Below are positions 49,642 to 62,468 of a stretch of DNA of 64,000 nt, piece by piece. Position numbers and translations under genes: made by a program. Within the stretch, counting starts at the first letter, position 1, and every line of letters begins with the position of its first letter. The stretch lies in assembly GCA_029721515.1 (NCBI GenBank), contig CM056562.1, forward strand, positions 12,123,335-12,187,334. Direction: 5' to 3'. This stretch comes from Synanceia verrucosa. Lineage: Eukaryota > Chordata > Actinopteri > Perciformes > Synanceiidae. A model generated the notes under the pieces. It was given only the letters and a program-made list of their open reading frames with translations. It was not told where the DNA came from and made no database searches.

Positions 49642-52531
49642 GATCTGCAACAGAGTGAAGCCATGAAAGTCCAAGCACAGTATAGCAAGGGATTACTATG
49701 TAATTTTTTGGTTTTATATTAAATAAAAAAAAAAAAATGAAAAAGACGTTATCCCTTCTCTTTGTCTTGCTGGTTTCCTTCTCACAGAAGCTGCATACAT
49801 TAGTGTATTTTACACACCTCCTGCACTCACATTGCTCTTTGGTCTTTATCACAAAGGCATTAGCCGTGTGTGTCCCTTTAATCAATCAAGTGTTGGTAAC
49901 CAGATGCCTATTCTATTACCACAGGAGAAGAGTGTGTGTGTGTTCGTTTGTCTGGTGCATTCAGTGACCTCCCTTGTAAGACAATAATTAGCATTCCCAT
50001 ATGGTTATTCAATACCTTGAATGAAAAATGTTTGTTTAACATGGCAGCACAATCCTGCCCTTCCTCAGTGATTTCATCTTCCCATTTCACTGCTATTCTA
50101 CCATGGCTTTTCTTTCTGTGTCCAGCTCGTGGTTTCCATATCTCTGTCTTATTGAAGCTCAAACAGAATATGGGCCCATTTCCACGTGCAGTGCAAAGCA
50201 TTGAGGAGGGCTGCAGATTAAAAAGCCTTCCCATGGGTGTGCTCACCAGGCTCTTCAGCGCTGTTCACCAGGGAGATTCACTACATACATTGTCTTTTAT
50301 GGCCCTATCCTTATTCATCATAACACAGCTTCAATTTTATTAACTTCTCCAGCCAAGCATACATCTTTGCCTGTGCCATCAGTCTTTTCCTCTCTATTTC
50401 TATCCATGCAGCGCCCCTCTCCAACCCATTCCCCATGATGCCTATAAGCATGCGTACACAAGCGACCGCTGCTATTTGTTCACATATGTACAGATTTAAC
50501 ACTGGGGAAGTGTGAGTGAGCAAATGGACACGTTTCTTGCTCTATATCTTCCTGTTGAGTAAGTGTCGTTCCCCAGCTGTGGCTTGCCTCAACACTGCCT
50601 CAGTTCCAGCTGGCCTCCTGCACAAAATATGCTGAACATGGAAAAACAGCAATGAGGACTTTATTTTGGAAAAAAATGAAAAATACTAAATATTAAGTGA
50701 AATCATGAAACTGAATTTGGAAGACCTGCTTCTGACAGTACAAATGTAGTACAGACAGTACAGAATTGTTTATACTGAACACCACAAACAAATACAAAGA
50801 AAAAATGTTTGGTGAACATTTGGGATAAAATCGTCCCATAGATCAAGCATGTTAAGATAAATGCATAAACAACTTAGTATAAAGGCCATTCAATTGCAGG
50901 CAATGTCATGAAAGAAGGCAAAGTATTTTTCATAGCTGAGGTCACTTATGTATAGAGAAATTCTTGAAGTTTCCAATCCTGAGCATACGATAAAGTATTA
51001 ATATGGTACTTTCAGAGTACAACATGGCATAAAGTATCAACTTCACACAGTTACAAGTTTTTTTTTAGAGTGCTGTTTTTTCCCCTTTGCTCTAGGCTGT
51101 GTAAGCGCTGTGCCAGACACTGTAAGAAAGGCAAATTTCACTGGTCACAGTCTTCTCCTCTATGAGAAACAGGCAGATGTCCTTGAACCCAACAGGGAGG
51201 AAGCGTGGCAAGACCACTAATACTGCTGTGATGACTTGAGCAGAGCTCACTAACTGACTTCACTGAACGCTACGAAAAAAGCAAAAGTGAAAAAAGTGAT
51301 GACACAAGGTCCATCTCAGCGTGAAAAAGCAGTGATGAAGGAGCTTTGCCCATATCGTATCATGAAATTCAGTTTTTAGAGCAAAAAGAAAATGGAATGG
51401 TCAGTGCTCATGTCTAGGTTACAGTGTTAACTGTGCACTGACTGAGATGAAGAGATGTTTCGCAAAGCAAGCGCTCTCTATGTTCACACTTTACTGTTTT
51501 TAGCCATGACACTGAATTATTCAGTATTGCAACCCCATAGCAAGACATCTAGAAACCTTCTCTATGTGAAATAAAATGTGATACTGGGGGAAAGAAGAGG
51601 GCTACGTTGAGAAGTGTGTGTCAGAGTTGCTATTTATAGTACTATGGATGGCACAGCATGACTGAAACTAAAAAAAAGTCTTGTATATAGAGACAAACAA
51701 ATGTTAAAACATACTGCACTTCTTTATCATGCAGTATATTGCCAGCACTACTGTATGCATTTAGAGTAGAAAAAAGTATTGTATGTTGATTGGCAAAAAT
51801 CTACAAACCACTTCTGAGCACTATACCAAAGAACCAGTGCTACTGTAGGTTAAGTCTGAACACATGGAAGTCAGTCAGCATGTTGCTGCTTTATGCTTAG
51901 CATAGTTAGCTTAGCTAAGGAACAGGGTAATATGTGCAATCTTGCACTGACCTCTTTGTGATTTACTCATTTATGCCCCACTTTGTCTAATACTTTACGA
52001 AAAATCCCCATGTCTCAGCTGTAGCCAGTTGTGGGACTGTGCAGTATACCTGCTAAACTACAGCATATTAGCATTGTCATTTGTCATGTTAGCACACTGG
52101 CCTTGGCATTCAGCTCAAAGCACAGCTACTCTGACCTACTGAACCATCCTAACAAACTTAATGTGTAGGTCCAATATTAAGTAATCCCAGTAATCAGGAC
52201 TCAGGTAAATGACATTAAGCGGCACCTGAGGGGAACCAAAACATGCCAAGGATTATGCTCTGCCTCTCATTAAAGATTCATGAGTTGCCCTCAGCTATCT
52301 TATCCCCAAAAAAGAATTCCACATTCATCATCAAGGTGCTGTCCAGATCATAATGAGAAAAGCCAAAACGGAGAGGGAACTGTCGTCTTCAGTTGTCCGA
52401 TCTCCGCCATATGCTGCGGCTCCTGTCGACATACTTGCTGCTTAAGAGAGAGCCAATTTATTTCCCCAGAAGGATGGACCACTTGTGACATTTGGCGATG
52501 GAGCATCAGACGTTTCATCCAGCTGTTCCAG

Positions 52532-52560
<29 letters not shown>
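52532..52560 (+). repeat. (CA)n microsatellite
   Basis: About 14 units of AC on the plus strand, read as UG in the nrxn1 transcript. Confidence 0.95.
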
Positions 52561-52563
<3 letters not shown>

Positions 52564-53192
52564 GAGGCCGTAGGGGTTGGTGTAGTCACCGTAGTCACTT
52601 TGATAGGCTAAGTAGGCTGACTTATAATTGCTACATTTCAACGTGTAATGATCTGTGGTGGTCTTATATAACCACTCCCACCTATAATGTGGTGCCAGCA
52701 TATGAGCACACATGAAAAGACACACACATACACGGCTAGAAGTGGTGTGCCCCAATTCCCAGTGTAACATTTCTTCAAATAAATACTTCCATTGTTGCCT
52801 TCCTCTGTGATATTGCATTTGGTTGAATGGCCTCCACAATATTTACTGTACAGCCAGGAATTGTTTCACAATGCTACTCAAAGCAATAGGCTGTTTTGCC
52901 AAAAGCTATTAGGGAGCGATCTGTTCTCATCGTGAAAAAAAAGGATGCCGATTCAAACCACAAAGTACATTTAAGAGATTTCCAATTCACCTGACAAAAG
53001 GGGTTTTGGTCTGTTTGGTAAGGATGAGGCACAATTACAATAATAAGCTCATTCATACTGAGCATTGGGAATTACAGAGGAAATTACAAGTATTTCAGAT
53101 GAGGTGTTTCACTGTTCACAACAGGACATCTCTTTGTATTTAGTATCTTAACAATTGCACAAATACAAATATAATACCAGTCTGCATTTCTG

Positions 53193-53216
53193 GATGATGA
53201 TGATGATGATGATGAT
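53193..53216. repeat. (GAT)8 trinucleotide repeat
   Basis: Eight perfect GAT units on the plus strand. Confidence 0.92.
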
Positions 53217-53388
53217 TACATTGATTTCAGATTAAATGACAAGAGATGACAACATTATGTAACCCCCAAGACCTATTACAGACCTGAGAATATCAATAAT
53301 GTTATTGATGCATCTACATCCCAAAGCCAGTGTGCACATAAAAATGTCCTACCAAGCACATCTTCAAACACGCAGAAGAGCTTGTACT

Positions 53389-53430
<42 letters not shown>

Positions 53431-53468
53431 CGTGTGTGTGTGTGCGTGTGTGTGTGTGAGAGAGAGAG
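53389..53468 (+). repeat. (TG)n microsatellite with CG interruptions, followed by (GA)n
   Basis: An approximately 70-bp TG tract with three GCG interruptions is followed by a short GA run. In the transcript it is a CA tract. Confidence 0.95.
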
Positions 53469-53755
53469 TTGGCGCACTGCCTGATGGAGGGGTTACAGGG
53501 CTAAGATGAACATGGAATCTGGAAACAGGGCTGTATGAATAATAAAAAGGGATGGTTGTGCCAGGCCTCCTGCATGCAATAAAATGCTTTCATTAACAGA
53601 GCCATCCAGGTGTAACGTGGCCATGAAGGCTAGATGCCCAAGTAGATAGGCCTTGTTATAGCAAGAGCAAATCCAAGCCCACTCTAGCAAACATTAATCT
53701 CTGTGATGGCTCAATAGACTCTTTATGTCTCTGTGTGTATCGCTGCAAGTGTCTG

Positions 53756-53758
<3 letters not shown>

Positions 53759-53793
<35 letters not shown>
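53759..53793 (+). repeat. (TG)n microsatellite, second array
   Basis: About 17 perfect GT units on the plus strand, 290 bp from the larger TG array. In the transcript it is a CA tract. Confidence 0.95.
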
Positions 53794-53794
<1 letters not shown>

Positions 53795-56700
53795 ATGAGA
53801 AAGAGGCGAGTATGTGTGTGGCACAGTTGATTTGCACAGAGACATGCATCGCTGTCACAGGGTGCTGAAGGCAGGTCTACACATGCATGTGCTCAGATTT
53901 CCATACTTAGCCATGGGGCACTCTCTGATGTGATGTAATCACTTTACCACGGTAATAGAAATTGGATTTCATTTTCTCTTTTTTTCGGCAGAGGCACGTT
54001 GATTCACCCTCACTTGGGCTTGGAGGGGAAAACTGACGAGTAACTGATTCCTTTGCCGACTGCCCCTTAACCAGCCCATAAACACAGATCTTATTTGTAG
54101 AGGTGGTAAAATTGTTTAATTAAAAACAATAATTCACTACAGGTCGTTATGTGCTGCTAATTAAGCAGAGTTGACAGAGCAAGGTGTGTGTGTTGGGGTG
54201 GCGGTTACAGGAGATATATCACTTGGTAGTCATTACACTGACAATGTGGAGGGCATGTAGGAGTCAGTTATCTTATTCGTGCCTCATGAGGAAGCTGCTT
54301 AAAGATTCATGAAGAGATGAAGAGATGAGGAGATGAAGGGCACACCTGGACTGCTGTTAGGAAGAAGAGGCAACCTGACTGGGGCACAAACACAGTCACA
54401 TTTCTCTACCGTCACATTTTGAAACTGACTGTATAAAAAGAAAAAAAAAGCACCACCCAACATCTCCCTCTCTCACATTTCTACTCCTTCCCCCTTCGAC
54501 AAGGAGCTGGAAGTGCAATTTTGTAAATCCGCTCAGCAGATCAAAGTGCTACCATGTTCTAATGGCTGCCACCCACCCACCAGCCTCTACTGTGGAAGCA
54601 CACCATCAGCAGAGAAGAGCCAAGACAGCCGGATTAATCTTCTAATAGTTCCTGAGAGATAAAGACACATACTGTAGAGGCAGCAACGGAGAAGGAGAGG
54701 TGACAGAGAAAGTTTCAACTCAGTTAGCGTACTAGTCTGTATGTTCCAGCGGAGAGAGTGAAAGAGTGTCTTTGTTATGACTCTTACACATGTTAGCCTT
54801 TGAAATGATAAGGCGTCCGCTGTAAGATGGCTGCCTCACCGCAGCGCCTTCTCCTGCCCTCCTGCCTCGCTTGTTTCTTTTTGACAAACTCCTCAGTCTG
54901 CTTGACAGGTTGATAATAATCAAAGAGATTCCATAAATATGTGAAATAAAGATCAGAACGCAAGATAAAAGGGAAGTTACTGCCAATTCTGTTTGGAAAA
55001 AATGGACACAACTGCCATGGAGAGTGTCATCTTTGAGAAGTTAGAGGCATTCAGAAGGCAAGGAAATTGAAAGAATGCAATTCTGAGAATGACAATGTCA
55101 AAATTTCTGTCTGTTCTGTCACAATGGATCCTTTGCATTTACCTGAGAGAGGCAACACACACGATATGTTTTACTTTTTTCTTCATATGCTCAAAAATCC
55201 CACTTAGTGAACACCTTTTAATCCTTTCAGCTGTTTCAACAGTACATTAAATCTCTTTGAAGTGAAAAGCCTCCAATGTAATAAATATGAAAATATATAT
55301 ACAAACAAAGACACCATGACGTGAGCAAAGAAAAGGCATATAAACAGCAGAATGTGGAAAAGACTGCTTCGGAAACAGGCTTACTTATTACACAGATCAT
55401 TCCCGTTTTGGTTGAGCTAAAATTAATAAATATGATTACACTGGGCACATGGAAAACAGGCATTTATGCTCATTTATATTGCCTACATCACTATAATTAT
55501 TTCTCCAGCCTGTGTTGGATATAACCCATTATTATATATGTGGAGATGTGTCAGAGTATCACGGCTTCTTTTGCTGCCTGTGGTCTGAGATAGTGACAAA
55601 AGGAGGAATGCTATTGGCTGAGATTAAAGGCTAGAGCATCTACCGGGCAGCCCTTTTGTTGTATGGTTTCTGGCGTTGTTGCTGCGTTCAGGAATTTTAC
55701 ACAAACCACCCAAAGAAGTATGAGAGCTGAACAATTACTGTACATAGCTAACGTGGGAGTTTCCACACAACATAAGAACACCTATGGCAGCCTGCAGTAC
55801 ATGCTTTGTGTGCAAGTCAGTGTTGGTTGTATATTTCTCACGTGGCAGTCACTATGACCTGTCCTTGTTCTCATTCTTTGGTTAAAGCCAGAATAGGCTG
55901 TACCAGCTGTATAGTGCCAGGAATAAGTGGTAAAAGGGCTCAGCGGTGTTAGATATCTGGTGCAGGTTCCAGTGATACATCTAACAGCCCTAAAGGATTA
56001 CTCTTTAGTCATAATGTTCTCACTGTTAGGAACCCAGCGACGAGACCTGATATAGCTGATGCAGTAAGATCCTTTTCCCCATTAACAGCATATTTTTTAT
56101 AATTCTGAGCGCTGCTCACTTCTTCCACCAATTATCGCTACTCTCTCACAGTGAGTGGTACCACCTGGGTTAGAAAAACATCATAAATAGAGTGCATTAT
56201 TTTTGATAAGCACGACATCAGTTGGAAAACATTCACAGCGTGTGCACAGCATCACAGCTGAGCTTGACTAAAAACTTAGAGGAACAATGATGAAAGTGCA
56301 TGCCGCACTTTTGATTCCCAAGTCAAGCTTTGGGGTTGACTTATCGCCTGTCTCATTCAAGGCAGAAGTCCCTCCACCTGACAAACAGGAGAAGTGCTAT
56401 GAGTGACTGTCGGCTTTTCAGTTCTGTCTATGACAGTGTCTGTCTTCATTCGGCGCTCTTAAATTGGCTTCGGAACTGATTGGAAATGGTTCTTTCATTA
56501 TACACCTCCCATAACTCCCCCTCTCATCAAAGCCCAGCCATCTTTTATCTGGAAGATGACGTTTCCATTAGGGTCTGCCAACCTCTTACTGCTGCTCTGT
56601 GAGTTGTGGTGCTGGGGGAAGAGTTTTGTGAACCAAGACGACAACAACAAGAGGCTCTCACTGGCCGGGGCGTGCACAATCCTTGGCCTGTGGCGAAAGG

Positions 56701-59700
56701 CAGTTCATCAGCTGACTGCTCACCCAGAACACACACAGGAGCAGGCATATAGACACATGGTGTCTCTCTTGTCTCTCTTTTGCCATCTTTCTTCCACGCA
56801 AGCTCACAAATTCACAGATCTGACAAAGTTGGACAACAGAGATGCAGGAAAAAGACAGGACTTGGCCAAAGGGAGCATATCTGTCAGCTCTTCCTCACCA
56901 GTTTTAGTATTTCGTCAAAGGTATGAGGGGCTCGTCAGGTTCAGCTGCCAATCTGGCAACACCTTCGGTCCCCAAACACAAAACTGGTGCGCTTTCAAAG
57001 ACTGAAGCCTGGTAGCCCCCTCCCCTGCTTGTTACTGTCTTCATTAGCTTTGTCTCTAAACGCGGCTCACGGTTGCAATCAGGCCTTGTTTTTAGGAATC
57101 AGGGTAGTTTTGAAGCACCACCGCAAGGACACTTTCTGCACTCTGTCACATTTTAAAGCACAGTGTTGGCCAGGCCTGGTGACTTTGTTGGTGCTAATGA
57201 GGACATGGCGGTGCCCGGTGTGTTTAGGTCAGCTGAGACATACGTTCTGGTCCCACTCTGGGAGTTTTAATTAGATTTGCGTTATCAAACTGTCCGCATT
57301 GACCCTATCAGCTACTGTTTGGATGCATCATAAATCATTAGTGTAAGTGATCACGGAATAGATCTGTATTCATCCATATGAGGCCAATATTAACCCCTCA
57401 CGTTTGTAAAACTGAAATGTCATTTCTGCATCTAGTTAATGATGCTTATTTCCAGTTGTCTTCATTTCTCCTTTGCCATTTTTTGTTCTCGCTTCCATTT
57501 ATTGCTTCAGGTGGCTGGGCCAAAACAGCCTTTTCTCCATCATGATCTCATCAGGCCCAACTCCTTGACCTATGCGCTTTCCTGTAAATGTCAGCTTTCT
57601 TTATGAGGCCTGTGATGAGTTTATTGAACAATTCTCACTCTCTACCACACACACTCACACTCAAGTGTGCTCACACCATACATGCATGCGCACCATGCCA
57701 TGGGATCTGTCCTTCACAGTCAACTATAACTCTGATTTCTAGTAAAATTCATAGTGCTCAGCGCTGGCGGGCAGCATAAGAGCGGCCGCCCACCAGCCTC
57801 AACAGAACCGCCACAGATAAATCAAGATTTCATGGGGACTGAAATGGCTTCCTGCAAAGCCTTACAGAGCTGCCAGGCTTCACTGAAGGTCTGTCCTGTA
57901 ACTATCATCATTGTCTTTCTAAACAAGTGCCCATTATCACAATGGCAAAATGTAGTAAAGTCAATATTGTTTTTGTCACCGACACAACACTGAGAATCAA
58001 AATGAGCTATAGCAAAACCGGCCAACGTGACTCTTACCGTATGCTAGTGCACCGATCCGATCTCAGGCCGCTCCTGACTCAGCATTCTTCTGGAGAATCG
58101 AGCCAGAGTGGCAGGTACTACTGCCATGATGATAAATGCTGTACATTACAACTGTCTGGACCTCTGTGTCCATGCTGGTCTGCAACTCCGCCTAGTGGGG
58201 CTCAGAGCTAAGGGAGGAAGCAGGTATAAGATGCTGTTCCTACTTTCATTCATCTTCTCGTCACTCTTCCCGCTGACTGCAACATAGCCCATCGGAATAA
58301 AGAGTACTGAAAAAGTCATTCACCCCCTGCAGCGGGTGTCTGCACAGACTTAGATATTTCATGCATGTCTGGATACCTCATAAAAAAGGGGTTGAAACAG
58401 AAAATAGTCACACATGAACAACTTCCAAATGTGCACACACACACTCATACATGCATAATAGTGTTTATCTGAATGTCTGGTGGCCAGAGGCAGCAACAAA
58501 TGCAGAGGTTCTGAGGACCAGGTTGTTCCCGACAACCTGTCAGTACTTTTCACAAAACACAGACAGCACAAACAGCATAAGCTGGAAGGATAGGGACTTG
58601 TGCACATGTATGCACAAGACTTAATCCTGCCACCTCCCTCATTTCATCTTATCCTCCTCATTCTCCTGTGCCAACATCAGGCTTTTCCTTTAATGAAATG
58701 TTGGGTCCTTACACAGCCGTTACCCTTTATCTTTTCAGCTTCATCGTTTCTCTTTCCCCCAACTTATCTTCAGTCTTTCCCTCCTTCATTGTCTTTGGGT
58801 TTTTATCAGTCATCTCGCAGGGAAAGGTAATAAAAGGCAGACGCATTGTGGGAGCCTCGCTCCGCTTTGTCATTTTGCTGTCTCACACCCTCCTCTTTGT
58901 CTTTTATTTTTGTTTGTGGCAGCAGACCTTATCGGAGAGATGGCCGTGAGATAAGCCCTCTGTGGTTCTTTGTGTTGAAATAATATGACAGGCTGATAAG
59001 GCCTTGTGGGTGAGTAGTTCACTGCTGCTTCTCTCCTCCCACTGCTGCCTTTTCCTCTTCCTAGGGTGCGTTAGGAAGTCCCCATATGGGCTGAGAGTTA
59101 TCAAACCTTTTCATCACACTCCACCTCCGATAAAACGTCAACCTGCCCTCTTTGACACATCCAACTGCATGTTAATGTGCATTTATGCACTTGCATAGCT
59201 CAACATTTAATTATTTTTGACATGAATAATTTACTGTTTGCAAGTGTAATGTCAAACATCCATGTTTTATTGTATTATGTTTAAACAAAAAAATTGTAAT
59301 TTGTCATTATTATTGATATGTAATATGCCTTGTGTGGTCATTTGTTAACAGGCTGATTCCAAAATCATAAAAGTAAATAAACATTCTGATATGTAATGGA
59401 GGACTGCAAGTTAGTTCTGGAGAGACACAAAAACTTTTTTCCACCATCTATTTTACTACCGATGGAGTCGCAAGTTCCCGGCTCATGCCATTACTTTGTC
59501 TCTAATCTACAGCACCTATTAAGATTTCATGAAGTGGTAATGATTATACAATTACCTCCAGCTTGGAAATACCATAATCATGGCCACGGCGACCCAGGTT
59601 TTTGAGTTTATGGAGTGGATGTTTATGGATTAAAAAACAAACACACACAGACTGTCTGACTGGCTGGCCAGACATCGATTTGTGTTGCTATTGACTAAAG

Positions 59701-60977
59701 GGTGGTGGGCAACACTGGTGCTCAACAGCAGTTACATTTTCATATAAATAACAGCAGCTTTCTGGCCTGTAATTGCCTCAGAAATTACTACATGGATGTA
59801 AGGAGGCAGGGTACTGACTGACCAATACAACGGCATCTTTTTGAGACTTTAGACGAGGATATAGTACTTGCATGTCCTTATCTTAAACCAGCTTCATCAT
59901 AGACATATTTTCATCTTATTAGGTTTGATCGCCCTCCATTGTTTACGAGTCTCTTCATTTTCCCCAGTGTTTATTCCATCAAAAATGGAGCTTACAATAT
60001 GCAACCAATCCCCTCGGCTACACAGCACACACTGTAGATGTCTTGGCATCATACCTGATCAGACATTACAATGCTTCAGTGGTGAAGGAAGATTAAAACT
60101 TTGACTCGGGGTGTTAAGCTCAGTATGGATCCAGTGGAGACGCCGAATTCCCACAACAATTTTCAAAGTCTCTTACAGCAGCTCCTTGTCAGACACGAGG
60201 CTATTTCACAAAATGCACTGGTGAATTAAAGAGTTAAGGAGAAGCAGCTACTTCAAGCATAACTGATTTATTAGGCCAAGTGAAGGGAGGAGACGAAGAG
60301 CAGAAAATGAATTAGGCCTCACATGCACTTTTAATTACTGTTGTCAAGGTGTTTGCTTCGCCCTTCTGAGAAAAGCAAACCGAACCATCACTCATACCAA
60401 CTACTTAGAAGACCCGCACAACGAGCCATAAAATTTAACGCCTCTGCTATAGTGCAACATTTACTGCAACATAAACAAAAGCACAACCTTCTCCCTGTGA
60501 CGTCGCTCTTCTCTATTGAGATGAGCACGGCTAATATGGTTGATAAACTGAGCAGAATGAGGCCACTGATCCAGGGCTGTTCTCCTCACCTCATGTGCTT
60601 ACCTGAGGGATAGAAGAGGACAAAGGAACAACATGCGCCTGTCTGTTTGATCTCCCTGTACGAGGTGCGCTGCACATGTAGGCTGCTGACACGTCATGGG
60701 CTGTTTGCTCCTGCACTGGCAGCACTGCTGGCCCTCACTGCACAGGTTCTTTTTATAGCAGAGAGGCGGAGAAATATTTTCATGCACTTGTGCACAATAT
60801 ACAAAACCTATTCCTTTGATGAGGCTGCAGAATAAGCTATCTATGACCAGGGGGCTTGGCTGCAATGTGAGTCTCTTATAGCTGAGAGACAAGACACTGG
60901 CCAGACAGTCTGCCCTAAGAGTAATATCGATGAAGAAAATACACACGACTCTAGCAATATGTAACAAAGAGCGGCTC

Positions 60978-61047
60978 ATTGTAAATTTGTAGTTTACAAT
61001 TACAAAATATCTGAGTTAATATTACCCAGTTGGACCTGGGTAATATT
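60978..61047. repeat. Two adjacent perfect inverted repeats (hairpins)
   Basis: ATTGTAAA/TTTACAAT (8-bp arms, 7-nt loop) is followed about 17 nt later by AATATTACCCAG/CTGGGTAATATT at 61018-61029 and 61036-61047 (12-bp arms, 6-nt loop). No T run follows that would suggest a terminator, and no mobile element is evident. Confidence 0.8.
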
Positions 61048-62432
61048 GACTGGTAGCTATAAAGGATATATAGAGAGGGTCACAAAATCCATTATTCATA
61101 AACAGGGGGACAAGAGGAGGGCGAGTGTTTCTGCTGACAATGTGGTTGCTCTCCCAGAAGCCAAGAGGCATTTTAAAAGCGGATATAGTTCCCCACCTCA
61201 CCTACCCCAGTCAAGATTGGTTTCAGTTGTGCTGACTTCCTTATGTCCACATGATATGTCTAACCTCAGTCTGTAGCTTCCTGCTGCTCATTTACGCTCA
61301 GTGTTTTATGAGTCTCTGTGGTTTTTTTGGGGTGAGAGTAAACTGTAACAATAGAGCGATCATTGTCTTGTTGCTGGCAGACACACAGGGGCCTGAGATG
61401 AGATCTTTGATAAAACAAAGAAAATAAAACAAGAAAAAAAAATCAGGGATTAAAGTTAACTCAGCTGGACCACAAACAGTGCACACCCATTCACCCACTG
61501 TGGCACGCAAGAAAATGTTTCCGAAGGAACATATAATTAAAAACAGCATGCTTGTGTGTGTATTATATCTTAAACAGGATTCCACGGAAAGCACAAGGGG
61601 CTGCAGATGAGAGCAGTGCAGCAGTGAAAAAAAGTAATTAAGTTGACCAGAACAAGGCAGTCGTCTGTTTAATATTTCATGCAGCCCCACACAAAGCGCT
61701 GTGGAAGCCATCAACAACACGGCACCAACAACAATTATGAAATAATTAGCTGAGAAGAACCTGGGAAGATTTTTCTTTACCGGGCATATGTGTAAGTAAT
61801 TGTATGAGTAATTTCAGACTTGGCCTGGTCCAAACTGACTTTGCTCTTGCCCTGGTAAACACCAGCAGGCACCACTTGGCATGCAGTGTATGTGCAGTAG
61901 TACATGTTAATGTGCAAATCTGTTTGTGTGTATGTGTGTTCAAAAGTTTCATGTTGGTTTTTTTTCTGGAAATATCCTTGCCTTCAGTGTTAAAGCCAAA
62001 GTGAAATTTGAATAGCCCTCACTTTTTGTGTGAGGAAATTATAATGATGTTACAACTACTGTGCATAACTCTACTACGCCACTTATGCAGAAGAGGATAA
62101 AAACATTTTTGGATCTATCTATGGAAACTTCTAAGTTTCGAGTCTCTGGGCATGTTCCCATGGCAACTGTTAACCGAAATCTTGCATTGCAAGGCTAAGT
62201 GTCAAAGTGGAAGTGAGGATAATTAGCCTCCATGCAAAAAGTGAAAGCCAGGTAGCCTAGGCTCCTACTGTTAGCAATGATATCCACCAGACTACTATTT
62301 TTCATTCATGTTAACATGTTGAGACATCTGATGATGGCAGAGTTCACAGCCCTGCTATCTCAGTAAGCAACCCAATTACCAATAAATGCATTATCAGTCC
62401 TGAAACTGATGTGGGAGGCAACATAGCTGTGA

Positions 62433-62468
62433 ACTAATAATAATAATAAGAAGAATAAGAATAATAAG
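62433..62468. repeat. (TAA)n / (AAG) triplet repeat
   Basis: TAATAATAATAATAAG is followed by AAGAATAAGAATAATAAG, an imperfect triplet repeat. Confidence 0.9.

Larger units (their letters stand above)
40809..52531 (-). other. nrxn1: nrxn1 upstream intron, middle part
   Basis: No exon was recognised in this stretch. A 57-bp TA repeat lies at 49582-49638. A possible old retroposon 3' end (GTGCTATACAAATTCAATTC) lies at 47800-47827, and words of fish interspersed repeats (TTAGCATAGTTAGCTTAGC near 51898, GTTAGCACACTGGCCTTGGC near 52090) suggest eroded repeats. The many short open frames look random. Confidence 0.7.

Noticed and set aside
52348..52839. Longest open frame of the window (163 codons, minus strand)
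   Set aside because: It runs through the CA microsatellite as a Cys-Val repeat, and the rest resembles no protein.
61298..61720. 140-codon open frame on the nrxn1 strand
   Set aside because: It does not match any neurexin exon and has no domain; its Phe-rich run comes from an A-rich stretch.
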